A stretch of 64,000 nt of DNA from Porphyra umbilicalis (lineage: Eukaryota; Rhodophyta; Bangiophyceae; Bangiales; Bangiaceae): contig KV918845.1 of assembly GCA_002049455.2 (NCBI GenBank), positions 1-64,000 of the forward strand. Direction: 5' to 3'. The position numbers and the translations under genes were made by a program. The notes beneath the pieces were generated by a model. That model saw nothing but the letters and a program-made list of their open reading frames with translations, searched no databases and was not told the DNA's origin. Positions within the stretch are counted from its first letter, which is position 1. Every line of letters begins with the position of its first letter. This document shows positions 9,929-21,360 of this stretch, piece by piece.

Positions 9929-12702
9929 ATGGCCCTCTCCCTACTCTCTCGGGCGCTTGGCCCCCCCCGCGCGCCCGCGCGCGCCCCCCGCCCCGCCGCC
10001 GCCCGCCGCCCCGCCGCCGCCGCCGCCGCCGCCGCCGCCCGCTCCGCCGCCACGCGCGCCTACCAAATCTGGGGCGCCACCACCGACGTTGGCAAAACGC
10101 TCGTCGCCGGCGGCCTCGCACGTGCCATCCCCACCGCCACCGACGGCGCCCCGCCGGTGGCGGCGGCGGCAGCGGCGGCGGTGGCCTACCTCAAGCCCGT
10201 CCAAACGGGCGCGCCCGCCGACCACGACGCGGCGGCGGTGCGGCGGGCGGTGGCGGGCACCCCCGCCGAGGCGCACGTGAGCGTGGCGACGCTCGCGTCC
10301 TACCCCGCGCCGGCGTCGCCCCACTCGGCGGCGGCGGCGGCGGCGGCGGCGGCAGCCGACGGCGCCCCCGCCGCCATCTCTGACGCCGCCCTCTGCGCGG
10401 CCGTCGGGCGGCACGTGGCGGACGCCACGGCCCGCGGCGAGGTGGCGCTCATAGAAACGGCCGGGGGCCCCCTCTCCCCCGTCCCGTCGGGCGCCGCCGC
10501 CGCCGACGCGTACCGCCCGGCGCGGCTGCCGGCTGTGCTCGTTGGGGAGCCCCGCCTCGGCGGCATTAGCGTCACGCTCGCCGCCGCCGAGGCACTCGCC
10601 GCGCGCGGCTACGACGTGCCCGCCGTGGTGTTGCTCCCGGGCCTCGTCCCCAGCAACGAGTGGGCGGCGGGGCTGCTCGGCGAGGCGGCGGCCGCCATTG
10701 AGGCGGGGCTGGCGCGGCGGGGGTTGGGCGGGGGCGGGGGGGCCCTCGGCGGGGGGGAATGCGCGCGCGGGGGGGGGGGGGGGGGGGAGGGGGTGCGCCA
10801 CTCCCGTGGGCGCCCCGCGTCCTGACGCTCGGCGCGCCCGGCGGCGTGCCGCGCACGGGCGCCCTCGGCGGCTGGTACGCGTCGACGGCGGGGGAGTTTG
10901 GGCGCCTCTGGGCGCACCTCGCGGGGTGGAGCGGCGCGCGGGAGCGCGCGCTGGCGGCCTTGGCGGCCGACGCGGGGCGCGTCTTGTGGTTTCCGTTTGC
11001 GCAACACGGGCCCCGGGGGGGGGGGGGTTCGTGCCCCTCACCGTCGACAGCGCCTCGGGCGACGCCCTCGCCGTGTACGAGCCGGCGGCGGCGGCGGCGG
11101 CGGCACCTGCCCCCGCGGGTGGCGACCCGCCGCCGTCGCCGCCGTCGGTGGTGGTGGGCAACGATGCGGCGGCGGCGGCGCCGCCGCCGCCGCCGGGCGG
11201 CCTCCGCAACCTCTTTGACGGCTTTGGCTCGTGGTGGACGGTCGGCGTCGGCCACGGTTCCCCCGCGCGGCCGCCACCGTCGCCGCCACCGTCGGCCGCT
11301 ACGGCCACGTGCCCGTTGCGGGCCTCGCGCACGCGCCCGCGGTGCGGCTCGCCCACACCCTCCTCGCCGGCGTCGGCGGCGGGTGGGCGTCGCGCGTCTT
11401 TTATTCCGACAATGGGTCCACGGGGGTGGAGGTGGCGCTCAAGATGGCGTTCCGGGCGCGCCTCGCGGCGCTCGGGCGCAACGCGGCGGGGCGGCCGCTG
11501 GCGGCGGGGGGGGGCGCCGGCGGCGCCACGGCGGCGCGTGACGCCCGCCCGCCGGCGGTGGCGGTCGTCGGCTTGACCGGCTCGTACCACGGGGACACGC
11601 TCGGCGCCATGGACGCGTCGCCGGCGAGCGACTTTAACGCCGGCCAAACGGCGTGGTTTGTCGCCCGCGGCGTGCACCTCGACCCGCCGGTGCTCGCCGC
11701 CCGCGGGGGGGGTGGTCGGTCGCGCCGCGGGGGTGGTTTGCCGCCGCCGCGGCGGCGGCGGGCGCCGCCGCCGCCGACGGGACCGTCACGTTTGGCAGCC
11801 GCGCCGACGCCTTTGCGCCGTCCCGGGACGGCTCCCCCGCCGCCGCCGCCTACACCGCGTACATTGAGCAGACGCTCGACGGCGCGACGGGCGGTGGCGG
11901 GGCGGGGGGTGGCGCCCCCCCACCCATCCTCGGCGCGTTGCTCATGGAGCCGCTGCTGCAGGGCGCCGGCGGCATGCGGCTCCTCGATCCCCTCTTTGTG
12001 AGGCTGCTCGCAGACGCTGCGCGGCGGCGCGGCGTGCCGCTCGTCCTCGACGAGGTGTTTACGGGCCTCGGGCGGCTCGGCGCCCCGTCGGGCGCGGCGC
12101 TGGCGGGCCTGACGCCGGATGTGGCCACGTATGCCAAGCTGCTGACGGGCGGCTCGGCGCCGCTGGCGGCGACGCTCGCCTCGTCGGCCGTGTTTGACGC
12201 GTTCCGGGGGACGGCCGTGACCGACGCGCTGCTGCACGGGCACTCGTACTCGGGGCACCCGACGGGGTGTGCGGTGGCAGTGGACGCGCTCGCCACGTAT
12301 CCGCCGCACTTGGTCGGGGGTGGGGGCGGTGGTGGCGGTGGTGGCGGTGGTGGTGGCGGCGGCGGCGGCGGCGCCATCGGCGGCGCCACCGCGTCGCCGG
12401 CCGTGTGGTGGGACGAGGACGCCATGGTGGCCCTCTCGACGGTGCCCGGCGTGGCGTCGACAACCACCCTCGGCACGGTGCTCTCCGTCGAGTTGGAGGG
12501 CGCCGCCGGGTATGGGGGCGGCGTCGCCGCCGACCGCGCGCGGGACGTCATTGCACGTTTGCGGTCGCAGGGGGTGCTGGCGCGGCCCCTGGGGGGGGTC
12601 GTGTACCTCCTCGCGTCGCCCATGACCGACCCGGCGGCGTGCGCGGCGCTGCAGGCAAAACTCGACGCTGCGGTGCGGGCGGCGTGCGCCGGCGGCAAGT
12701 GA
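9929..12702 (+). CDS. BIO3-BIO1: Fused dethiobiotin synthetase / DAPA aminotransferase (BIO3-BIO1)
   Basis: A bifunctional biotin enzyme that makes 7,8-diaminopelargonate and then dethiobiotin; plant homologues are mitochondrial. The leader is Ala/Arg-rich and fits organelle import. The synthetase half shows GATTDVGKT (P-loop), KPVQTG and ETAGGPLSPVPSG. The aminotransferase half shows FGSWWTVGVGH, RVFYSDNGSTGVEVALK, GLTGSYHGDTLGAMD, VLDEVFTGLGRLG and YAKLLTGG; the Lys of the last is the expected PLP Schiff-base residue. The length, about 923 residues, suits the fusion. The locus is cut into at least five frame segments. Breaks fall at or near G runs (about 10767-10787, 11014-11024, 11705-11712), with one near a C5 run (about 11257-11266). 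Every segment continues the family alignment, so I infer one gene with sequence errors. A long Gly run (about 12315-12370) is in frame. Confidence 0.9.
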
Positions 12703-13040
12703 GCCCCGCCCGCCGACGCGGAGGAAGCGCACCGCCGCCGGCCGGGGCGCGCCGTCGCTCGATGCCGTTTCACTCGGTCGGATAGATGTGGTGACGTCGA
12801 TCTAGGTTTGGGTCAACATCGATCCGGCGGTACACTCTTTCAGGCTGTTTCATGGAATCCACGTGGCTTCACGGCTCCCCCAGCTGCCCCGCACGCCCCC
12901 ATCGACTCTGCCTGGCCCGCCTCAAGCGTCACCTCCCCTCTTTTCCCTCCCACCCGCCCTGCCCCCGGCACCTGGACGGTCTTCCCCTCTTTCATCCACC
13001 CCCCCGCACCCAGACTGTGTGTGTCCACCCGACGCCCATC
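12703..13040. other. Intergenic, upstream of the COX7c-like gene
   Basis: About 340 bp separating the stop of BIO3-BIO1 from the next start. From 12,880 on it is pyrimidine-rich on the + strand, a common look for upstream regions in this window. I see no gene. Confidence 0.5.
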
Positions 13041-14050
13041 ATGAACGCTGCGGTGGTACGTTGGTTTTTGCACGCTCGGGATCGGCCAGTCCGCGCCATC
13101 TCTAGACGACGGGCGCGGCCGGGACGGTGCGCGCGACGAGGGTGGCGCTCCTCTTGGCACCGATTGTAGGAGTCTTCCATAGTGCTACGTCTGTATGGCC
13201 TCATCTGCGTGGCAGCCGTGATATTGTCGAGTCTGTCAGGGGTGTGGGCGGACACGTCCACGTTGGCGAGCATGGACGGGGCCCCACGGCGCCGGACGCA
13301 TCAGTTGTTGCAGAGCGTGTGCTGACTCTATTGTTCCTGCTACTTACTTAGTCCCTCGATGCTGGTTTGCGCTGGTCAACTTGCGTTGGGTTGCTGTCGC
13401 TCCTCCCGCGATGCTGCTTTGCTCCCCCTTTTTTTTTTCTTTTTTTGGCAGGCCCGGACCGCCGCGCGGACTGCGTCGCAAGCTTCCCGGTCCATGCACA
13501 CGACCGCCGTCCGCCAGGGCGGGCACGGTGGCGACTATGTACGTTTGGCTAGTTGATTGCGCCCGTTGGGCCCGTGTCGTGCAGTGCGTGTGCCGTGTGG
13601 TGTGCGCTGTGGATGGTGTGCTTGTCTGGGGCAACGTCGTGCTTTGGTCACCGCTGGGACGCGACGCTTTTCTGCGTGGAGCCTCGTCGGTTCGGTGTGT
13701 TGTGCATTTTTGAATGCTGCGATGCCTTGTGTGTGTGTGCCTCTGTCCTGACACGGTTTGTGTTGGCTCCTGTGCATGTGCGGCACCGTCTCGCTGTTCT
13801 GGTCGTTTTGCGCTTTCTGCGTGAAACCGGGACCGACGACGCCGCGGCTTGTCGATTCATGCCGACCTGGGTGCGGTTTGTATGATTTTGGTGGCACCCG
13901 CAGGAGTACCTGCACGCCGCGCGTATGTACTCGGACAAGCCGAAGAGCAAGCTGACTTGTGGGGCGGCCATCTTTGGTGGCGTGGCGGTAGGCCTGTACA
14001 TCCCGTACTTTGCGGTGCAGTTTTCGTTGAAGAAGGCAGGGCTGAAGTGA
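13041..14050 (+). CDS. Small spliced mitochondrial membrane protein, COX7c-like
   Basis: Three coding exons: 13041-13055 (15 nt), 13452-13538 (87 nt) and 13904-14050 (147 nt with stop), all phase 0. Introns are 396 and 365 nt. Both begin GTACGT and end CAG; the first ends with a strong T/C tract. The joined product is 82 residues. Its Ala/Arg/Ser-rich start ends near SRSMHTTAVR, like a mitochondrial presequence. After that come GGHGGDYEYLHAARM, a Lys-rich segment and one membrane helix (IFGGVAVGLYIPYFAVQF) with a Lys-rich tail. This layout resembles cytochrome c oxidase subunit 7c of the mitochondrial inner membrane. The gene structure is well supported; the family is less certain. It could be another small single-pass respiratory subunit. 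Confidence 0.7.
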
Positions 14051-14934
14051 TGGGTGGGCGCGCGGTCTGTGTGTGTTGGCATCTTGATTGCGTTTCTGAT
14101 CGGGGGTGCCGGTAGTGACGTGGACACAAGCGTTTCTTTTTTCTCTTGTTAATCGCGGGGAGCAGCATGAGGCTAGTTTGTCGCCATCTGCTCCCGATGA
14201 TGTGATGTGATGGCCGTGTTTGGTAGCTGTTGGTATGCTGGAGCCTGCTGCGGTTGGGTTGTTCCCCATCCGTATCGACTGCCTACCAGACTGCTCGGGG
14301 CGCAGGCAATAAGCAAGGGAATCGTGGCGTCGGTCCACGCTGGCATCGCGAAGGCGTGACTTTCTCTCCTGCCTGACTTCCCCCTTGTTCTCGCGCTTTC
14401 TCTCCCGACTCCATCCAGCTTCCTGCTCCCCTCCCGTCCGCTCTTCATTTCTCCTCTCCGGCCGGCGGCAATGGCGGCGACGCCCGGCCTGGCCGCACTC
14501 CCGCCCTGCACGATCTATGCCTCCGACCCCATGGATACCCCTCGCCCCTTGACGCACAGCCGCCTGGGCACCGCTTGTGCTGCCGCGGGCGGCGACTCTC
14601 TCGTCCCCATCCGCACACGTGGACAGTCGTGGCGTCCTGTCGGGTCACGGGGGATTGATGTTGGCTTCAAACTTTTTTTCGTCAAGAGTCACTGCCATAG
14701 AACGTCGCGAGTGCAGGTCCGACACACTCGCGGCAGTGTCGGTTGCACAGCACAGGGCCGCCCGCTTAGCACCGCGGTCACATGTATATGCCAGGCGCCC
14801 GCGACGTGTAGTTTCTGGACTGGCAGAGCCGTGACGCCTGCATTACTGACACGCGTCTTGTCGGGGGTGTAGGGAGGAACCAGTGAGACGGCGAGCGGCA
14901 AGCATGAGCGTAAGCGTCGCGCACCGCTCCCCGT
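14051..14934. other. Intergenic between convergent genes
   Basis: About 880 bp between the 3' ends of the COX7c-like gene and the zinc-finger gene. Base composition is more even than in the coding DNA. I found no tRNA and no conserved ORF; the longest ORFs are short and lack recognisable domains. Confidence 0.5.
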
Positions 14935-17256
14935 TTACATGAACCGATCCAAAGGTCCATCACCGGCTCCCGGAAACAGCAGACCCGACGGGTGGGCCGC
15001 TTGGCTGGACGAGGCCGCTCCCTGGTCTTGCCGCATCGACGTGGCACACGCAGGCGCCGATGCGGCCGGCCAGTCGACTGCTGTGCACGACAAGGGTGAC
15101 GTAGAGAACAGCCCCTCCGTCCCCCACGGCGGGACCAGGAGGCTGTCGGTGGCCGCGGACGACGCGCTGTGGAAGGGAGACACCACCACCGACAAGTTAG
15201 GAAAGAAAGAGGACAGCAGCGGGGACGAGATGTCCCCAGCCACGACTGCCCGCTGCCGCTCAGACGCCCCCCGGTCTGTGCCCGTCGTGATGCTGCACTG
15301 GACGTCTCCATAATTGTGGCCCTTATCTGCCTCATCGAGCAGCAGGGACCTGGTGATAGGCGACGGTCGTGACGTCGAGGCGGCGCCGTCGGCCTCGTCA
15401 AATGGCGACGCCGACGTTGGTAGGAGCGGTGACAAGCCCGACGCCATCAGCGGAGATTGGATGGAGCGAGCGAGCGGCGACGGCAGCGCGACAGCGCCGT
15501 CAAGCGCGCCGGTAGATGCCGCCAGGCGGGCCCGGCCACCACTCGCATTGTCGATGAGCAGGTCCTCCCCCTTGGCTGGTCCATGAGTAGGTGACAGGGT
15601 GGCAAACGAATGTGAGTTGCCCGACGCCATGCCCGCGGACGACGCGTCGTGTGCCCCTCCCGCGCCGCGGCCATCCATGTTGCGAGCAACCGGCTCCGCC
15701 TTGGGCAAACCGCTCCCCCACAACGCCAGAGGTGCCGAGCACGCCCCGTCCCGCGCAGTACACGGCGCTGGCTGAGGCGCGAAGCCGCCGAGCCCCCCTC
15801 CGTCACCACCGGCCGCGGATTGGGGCCTCATCGCCGCCTCCATCACCCCGGCCGTCCCGTCGTCGGCCACCGGTGGCCACACGCCGTCCACTCGTCCCCT
15901 ATCACCGACGGCGGCGCGGGGCGAACGCGCGAGGGACAGCGACGGCGGGAAAGCCCACGGCTGCCCCGACAGATTGCGGTCCATGACACGGTCGGTCGGG
16001 GGCAGCCCAGACAACGCTTCACGTGGCACATTGCCCACCAGTGGCGCAGCCCTGGCCCCCGTCGCAGCCGATTGGCGCTCGACCGAGGAGCGGCGGTTCT
16101 CCTCAGAGAAGCGCTCGGCCATCCGAGCCACCGCCTGCAGCAGCTGCGACGGCATGGGCGACGGCACGGGCGGCTCGTACAATCGGCGGACGGCGCTGCG
16201 CCGCTCGCTGTGGTCCAACGGTCGGCCGTCACCATCGTCGGTCTCGTCGTCAGCGGCTTCGTCGATTCCGGAACAGCCGAGGTGCGATGCGGCCTCCGAG
16301 ACGGAGGCGTCGACAGCACCCATCTGCGGAACGCCGCCAGTTCCGCCGCGGCTGTGACCGCCGAGCAGCACCACGCCGCCCGCCGTTGCGGGTAGCGCCG
16401 CCGCCACGGCGGCGGCCGCCAACCCTCCCGCGTGCGCCGCCGCCTCGGCCGCCCGCTCCGCCGCGCGCTTCTCGTGGGAGCGCTTGTGCCGCGTAAATGA
16501 CGATTGCCACATGAAGCGCTTGCCGCACCCACTGGCGCTCCCCGCATCGCCAGTGCACACAAACGGGAGAGCGCCCGCGTGGCGGCGGAGGTGGATCTTG
16601 AGATTGTACTTTTTGGCAAATCGCTTGCCGCACCCGGCTGACGGGCACTGGTGCACCTCAGAGGGGAGGAGCTCCGCGACCCGCACGCGCGTGTTGCGCC
16701 GCTTCTTGATTACTGGCCCGGGGGCCGCGGAGAGGGAGGGCATTGAGGAGCCCGACGCCGGCGCTCCGGGGGGCGCCGCAAAGGAGCCCGGCACCCATGC
16801 TACCCCAGTTGGCGACAGCACCGGCGTGTGGGGCGCCGCCATGCCCAGCGGCGCGCGGCCGTCGCCCGTAAACCCGCCGCTGCCGTCACTCCCAGTCGAC
16901 CAGCAGCCGACGCGGCGGCAGTCACCAAACAGTGCGCCGGCATCCTGCATCTGGGAGGCCTGCGGCCCGACCTCCTTGCCGATAGGCCCGCGCGTCAGGA
17001 CCACACGACCAGCACCGCCGGCGCCGTTCAGGTTCAAGAGGCCAAGTGGCCCGCCGTCGCCGATGCCATCGCCACCGCCCCCCGCCATCGTGCCGCACGC
17101 GCCATCGACGCCGCCGACAAACCGCGGTGGCCGCCCGTTGCCGCGGTAAAAGCTGCTCTCCCTCCCCTCCCCACGAGGGAAAAACTGCGCACCGAGTGCC
17201 GTTGCCATTGGCGCCCAGCCGCCCCCACCGCAGCGCATTGCGTCGCCACCGTCCAT
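14935..17256 (-). CDS. C2H2 zinc-finger protein, probable transcription factor
   Basis: One uninterrupted ORF of 773 codons from the ATG at 17256. Around residues 205-265 there are two C2H2 fingers in tandem. The first is CPSAGCGKRFAKKYNLKIHL-RRH (C-x4-C-x12-H-x3-H). The second is an unusually wide C-x9-C-x12-H-x3-H finger beginning CTGDAGSASGCGKRF. A basic stretch (VIKKRRNTRVRVAELL) precedes the fingers and a basic/Ala-rich helix follows, which would suit nuclear import and DNA contact. The remaining ~500 residues are Ser/Pro/Gly/Ala-rich and look disordered. The finger class resembles the two-finger factors common in algae and fungi. The target is unknown. No frame break is needed here, unlike several neighbours. 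Confidence 0.85.
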   Translation of the reverse strand: MDGGDAMRCGGGGWAPMATALGAQFFPRGEGRESSFYRGNGRPPRFVGGVDGACGTMAGGGGDGIGDGGPLGLLNLNGAGGAGRVVLTRGPIGKEVGPQASQMQDAGALFGDCRRVGCWSTGSDGSGGFTGDGRAPLGMAAPHTPVLSPTGVAWVPGSFAAPPGAPASGSSMPSLSAAPGPVIKKRRNTRVRVAELLPSEVHQCPSAGCGKRFAKKYNLKIHLRRHAGALPFVCTGDAGSASGCGKRFMWQSSFTRHKRSHEKRAAERAAEAAAHAGGLAAAAVAAALPATAGGVVLLGGHSRGGTGGVPQMGAVDASVSEAASHLGCSGIDEAADDETDDGDGRPLDHSERRSAVRRLYEPPVPSPMPSQLLQAVARMAERFSEENRRSSVERQSAATGARAAPLVGNVPREALSGLPPTDRVMDRNLSGQPWAFPPSLSLARSPRAAVGDRGRVDGVWPPVADDGTAGVMEAAMRPQSAAGGDGGGLGGFAPQPAPCTARDGACSAPLALWGSGLPKAEPVARNMDGRGAGGAHDASSAGMASGNSHSFATLSPTHGPAKGEDLLIDNASGGRARLAASTGALDGAVALPSPLARSIQSPLMASGLSPLLPTSASPFDEADGAASTSRPSPITRSLLLDEADKGHNYGDVQCSITTGTDRGASERQRAVVAGDISSPLLSSFFPNLSVVVSPFHSASSAATDSLLVPPWGTEGLFSTSPLSCTAVDWPAASAPACATSMRQDQGAASSSQAAHPSGLLFPGAGDGPLDRFM

Positions 17257-19455
17257 GGCGTGGTCGTCCACGCCACCGTGACGTCAAGATGATCACGCTG
17301 CTGCCGACCGCCGTTGCACGAACAGTCGCACAGCAGGTGCAAAGAGAGTCGGTGATCAGCACCCCAGCCGTCCCCGTCTCTGCGTGACGACGCCACATAG
17401 AGACGCGTTCCGGTACCGACTCTGCCACCTGGGCGCGTACCTCAAGTACTCCAACCAAGCGGTTGGCGTCGCCACCCCCAACCCCACCCCCCACCCCCCC
17501 CCCCCCCCCATCCGGCAGTTACAAGAGAGCTCCCAACGGGCGGTGCCGCGCATCAACACACCGCCCACCGGCCGCCATCGAGCCCCACAGGCGGCCACGC
17601 GGCGACGATCGGACCGCAGCCAAGCGACGTGTAACAGCTAGCTGCACGGCTGCCGGGCACGTGCAGGCTGGTGCAGCCGCTGGGCGCACTTTCGTGTGGA
17701 AACGACGGCGGCCGGTCGTCGCTGCCACCACCTCCTCTGCTATAGATGAAGCGCTCGCCGGGCCGTCATGGCTCCAAGTGTTGCACACCCATGGTTGGCT
17801 GGCCACAGGCACCGCGCCAGCCATCCGCCAGGCTCTGCGGAGGTAACGTAGGGCGCCAGCATCGGTCGCCGTACACGCCTCGAGGCGCACGTGGGCATCG
17901 GGGCAGAGCGGTGGCTCCGACAGTTCGGCTAGGTGGCGGCCGGGACGACAGGGAACCAAGTTGAAGGCTCGACGGCGGGGCTGGCAACCACACGGCTTGC
18001 CACGTGCTTCGCGGTGCGCACCGGCTAAATGCAGACAGTGTTGAGACAGCAGTGCCGGGCTTCATGCGGGTGATCCGCTCCCAGGTGTGGGGTGTCTGCA
18101 GCTCTGCCAGCTGGCAATGAAGAAAACAGCATGACCGAGGAACGACCGAGGACCGGACGTTTGATGAAGAGCCGGGGTCTCTTAAGAATGCGTCCTGCAG
18201 CATACACTCCGTCTTAGATTAAAATAACTACATATTTCCAACAACTGCGTGCATCGTGGCCTCCACAGTCACTTGACTCAAAAGTGGCCTACCAATGGAT
18301 GCGAAGCAAGTCTGAGACAGCGAATCCATCAAGGCCATTTAGGAAACAGATGCGCGCGCTACGGGACAAGGCGAGCCACTCGTACAGACTCTTGCAACTA
18401 TTACTATTCTGGTATTGATCTCTTGTCTTCGTGGCACAGCACGCGTATCTTCTGCAGCCGAGACAGTTGGGTTGCACATGGAGCGGCGCTGCAAGTTGCA
18501 GTTTACACAGCAGCCGCCTGTACGAGAACAGACGATGTCAGTCTCGAACAGACATTGTATGACATGTCCGTCGCTGCGGTTTTTGCATCGTGCGCATGTG
18601 GCAAGTGTTGGAAACACACGAGGCACGATCGATTCTTTGGGTGGCAAAAGCTGAAGGCCCCCGGCCTTGCCCGGCCACCCTCTCGCGCGTCGCGCCCGGG
18701 GTCCTGCCAAACGACCGCCGCGGCGCACGGCGTCGCGCGTAGCCGAGACGGCCGCTGCTGTCGGCGGCGGCAGCCCCATTGGTGGCTAGCGCATCCGCAC
18801 CCGGTTGCTCGGTTGCCCGTTGCGCTCTTTGCCACCCATCCAGGTGATGCCAAGCATGCCCGCTGACCTACGATCGCGTTTGCGCACACCCTCGCCATGG
18901 CTGCACCCGAAACACTCCGCTGCGGAGCTCACGCTGTGTCCTCTGGCAACTAACAGAGTCGCGCTCATCGAATCACATTAGCTCAAGTGCGCTGCAGGAG
19001 GGGTCCAGGCCCCGTCCCGCGCGTCAAGGACAAGGTACAAAACGGAAACCGCGACCGCGTCGGTCTTCCTTGGCACTCGTGTTCCTTTGCCTGTGCACAT
19101 AGGCCAGAGGCGCAAACAGCCACGCGCCGCTGTCTGCAACACAAAGGTGACAGACGTCGTGGCGTGCACCCCCCTTGCGGCGCAGCACCCCCCTTGCGGC
19201 GCAGCACCCCCCTTCACAGCCCGCACCCAACAAAAAGACCAAAACAGAGCCACCGACTGCCGTCCCGCTGGTTGTTTGCTTGCATTCATTGCCGCCCACC
19301 TTGGTTGCCACGGCGGCGTCACCTTGGTCCCCGCTCCCCAACCGCGGCACGTTCGCCGACCGCCCAGGCGACCGCCGCCGCCGCAACCGCGGACGTCCCC
19401 CCCCCCCACCAGCATCCGCCACGCGTCTTGGCCGCACCGGCAGCAGTCAGGCCCC
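17257..19455. other. Long intergenic stretch without a recognised gene
   Basis: About 2.2 kb between the 5' end of the zinc-finger gene and the 3' end of DDI1. The part from 18,000 to 18,650 is AT-richer than the surroundings. A short G/C-rich unit beginning CTTGCGGCGCAGC is repeated in tandem at about 19173-19212. I see no tRNA and no ORF with recognisable domains. The zinc-finger gene's 5' UTR and promoter must lie at the left end. Confidence 0.5.
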
Positions 19456-21026
19456 TTAAAACCCGTACTTGGCTTGCGACAGCATGTTGGCCGCCAGCTC
19501 CGCATTCCCCCCACACGCCGCCAGCGCTTGGACGGCTTCCGGGCGTTCAAAGCCGAGCCCCACCAGCGTCGCCACCAACGCTTCCGACACGGGCGCCGCC
19601 GCCGTCGGCGGCGGCGCTGCTCTCGGCGCGGCCGCCGGCGCCCGCCGCGGGGCGGCGGCGGCCGGCGCCGGCGCCGCGCCCGCCGCCGCTGCCGCGGCTG
19701 ACAGCCCCCGCAGGGCCGCCGCAGACGCCGGGGAGCCGAGCGGCGCCCCCCCCCCGCCGCCGCCGCCGATGATGCCGCCGCGGCGCCGCCGCCCGGGGCG
19801 GCGGCCGCCGCGCCCGGCGGGGCGGGCGCGCCCTCGCTGCCAAGGAGGTTCTTGGGGATGTCCCGCTCGGCCAAAAACGGCACCGCAATCCCGTGCACGA
19901 CGAGCGCGTTGCGGCTGAGGTCGATCACCATGCGGTGCTTTTTCATCATGTCGAGCCCGAGGAGCATGTCAAACGACGCGTCCTCCATGACCGTAAAGGA
20001 GGCGTCGAGCACCGCCGACGGGGGCGGCTCGGCACCACGCTCCCCCGTCGACGCGGCCGCGACCACGGTGGTCGAGGCGTTGCCGCCGTCGCCGCCGTCG
20101 CCGGCGCTGCTGCTGCGGCCGCCGCCGCCGCCGGCGCCGAGGCTCGCCGCCCCATCCCCCCCGAGCGTGAGCAGCGCGAGGTGGACCTTGCCGAGGATTT
20201 TGGCGGTGCCGACGCCCCGCGCCACGCCCGAAAAGCGCGTGTCGAGCAACCGCCCGACGCCACACCGCTCCGCCGTGGAGCGGGAGAGGATCGTCGCCTG
20301 CGCGCCCGAGTCGACAAAGGCGACGACGGGCACGCCCGCCACGGCGGCGCGGACGTAGAGCATGACGACGGGCGCAAAGGATTCGGGCACGTGCTCGATG
20401 GCCTGCTCAAAGTTGGCCGCCACGTCCTTGAGGCGCTCCTCCTCGGCGGGGTCCACGACCGCACCCGCGGCGGCGGCGGCGCCACCGCCGCCCGGCCCGG
20501 AGGCGCCGCCGCTCCCCGGCACGCCGCCCCAGCCCATGGAGGCGGAGAGCATGTCGAGGAAGCCCTGCACCGCCCGCACGTCCCGCCGTCGCACGGCGGC
20601 GGCGGCTTGTGGGGACATGGCCTCGAGCGCCGCCACCAGCTGCGGCTGCACCGTCGCCTGCTCAATCAGCTGTTGGGCAGAGATGGGCATGCCCTGCCCA
20701 GATGCCATCATGCCCCCAAATCCCGCCGCCGCGCCGGCCGGCGGGCCCGCCGACGGGCGCGTGGCGGCGGCGGCGGCGGCGGCGCCACCCCCGCCGCCGC
20801 TTGCCACGCCCGGCACGGCCAGCAGCAGGTCCCCTTCCGCCACGCCCGCCGACTCGAGGGTGGACGCGTTGGCGGCCAGCGGCGACCCGTTGAGTTGGAG
20901 CGTGAGGGGTTGGCGGAGGCCGAGCTCCGCGGCGACCATGGACGCCAACGCCGACGGCGTCGTCCCCAGCGGCACGCTAAACGTCGCAATGGCACCCGCC
21001 GGGGTGGTGACCGTGATGACCGCCAT
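19456..21026 (-). CDS. DDI1: DDI1-type ubiquitin-receptor aspartic protease (UBL-RVP-UBA)
   Basis: A shuttle/protease of the ubiquitin-proteasome system. Residues 1-75 form a ubiquitin-like domain (MAVITVTTPAG…LLLAV). A helical DDI region follows. The retropepsin-like domain starts near residue 200 with FAPVVMLYVRA and carries the catalytic motif VDSGAQATILS; the later LLGLDMMKKH and IPFL-type blocks match the family. The domain also has a Gly/Ser/Ala insertion. A frame change at the C10 run 19746-19755 precedes a C-terminal UBA domain (ALVATLVGLGFERPEAVQAL, then GGNAELAANML), which ends at a TAA at 19456-19458. The full three-domain form is about 523 residues, as in yeast and plants. I infer a run-length error in the linker. 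The ATG at 21026 begins the ubiquitin-like fold directly. Confidence 0.9.
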
Positions 21027-21328
21027 CGTCACCGGCGCCGCCGCCGGGGGAGACGGACGCACGAGGCGGGGGGCGGCGCGCACACCGGGGGCGGAGGGGG
21101 GGGGGCCAAACGGGGCGGCGGAGAGACCAAACCGACACTCGGCAGCAACAGCAGGAACCCGACCGCGCGGACCAGACAGCACCCCGACCGACGGGGCGGG
21201 TGGAAGGAGCCGCACCCGCGCCAGTCGCGCGGGGATGAGGCCAAGCGAGGCGCGGCCGCCCTGCCGGGGGGCGCGGCAGGTGCGGGGCCGGGCCAGCAGG
21301 CGTGTCGGGGATCCGCAGAGCTGGCACG

Positions 21329-21329
<1 letters not shown>

Positions 21330-21359
<30 letters not shown>
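21330..21359. repeat. 30-base poly-G homopolymer
   Basis: An uninterrupted run of 30 G on the + strand, about 300 bp upstream of DDI1. It is the longest homopolymer I noticed in the window. Such a tract can form G-quadruplex structure and is prone to length error in sequencing. Confidence 0.95.

Positions 21360-21360
<1 letters not shown>

Noticed and set aside
9941-11677. A 578-codon open frame antisense to BIO3-BIO1
   Set aside because: It is a shadow of GC-rich coding DNA; its translation is Arg/Pro/Gly noise and the opposite strand has conserved enzyme motifs.
660-12702. Programmed frameshifting in host genes
   Set aside because: The breaks fall at or beside different homopolymers in unrelated genes and at variable places. 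Sequence error is simpler.
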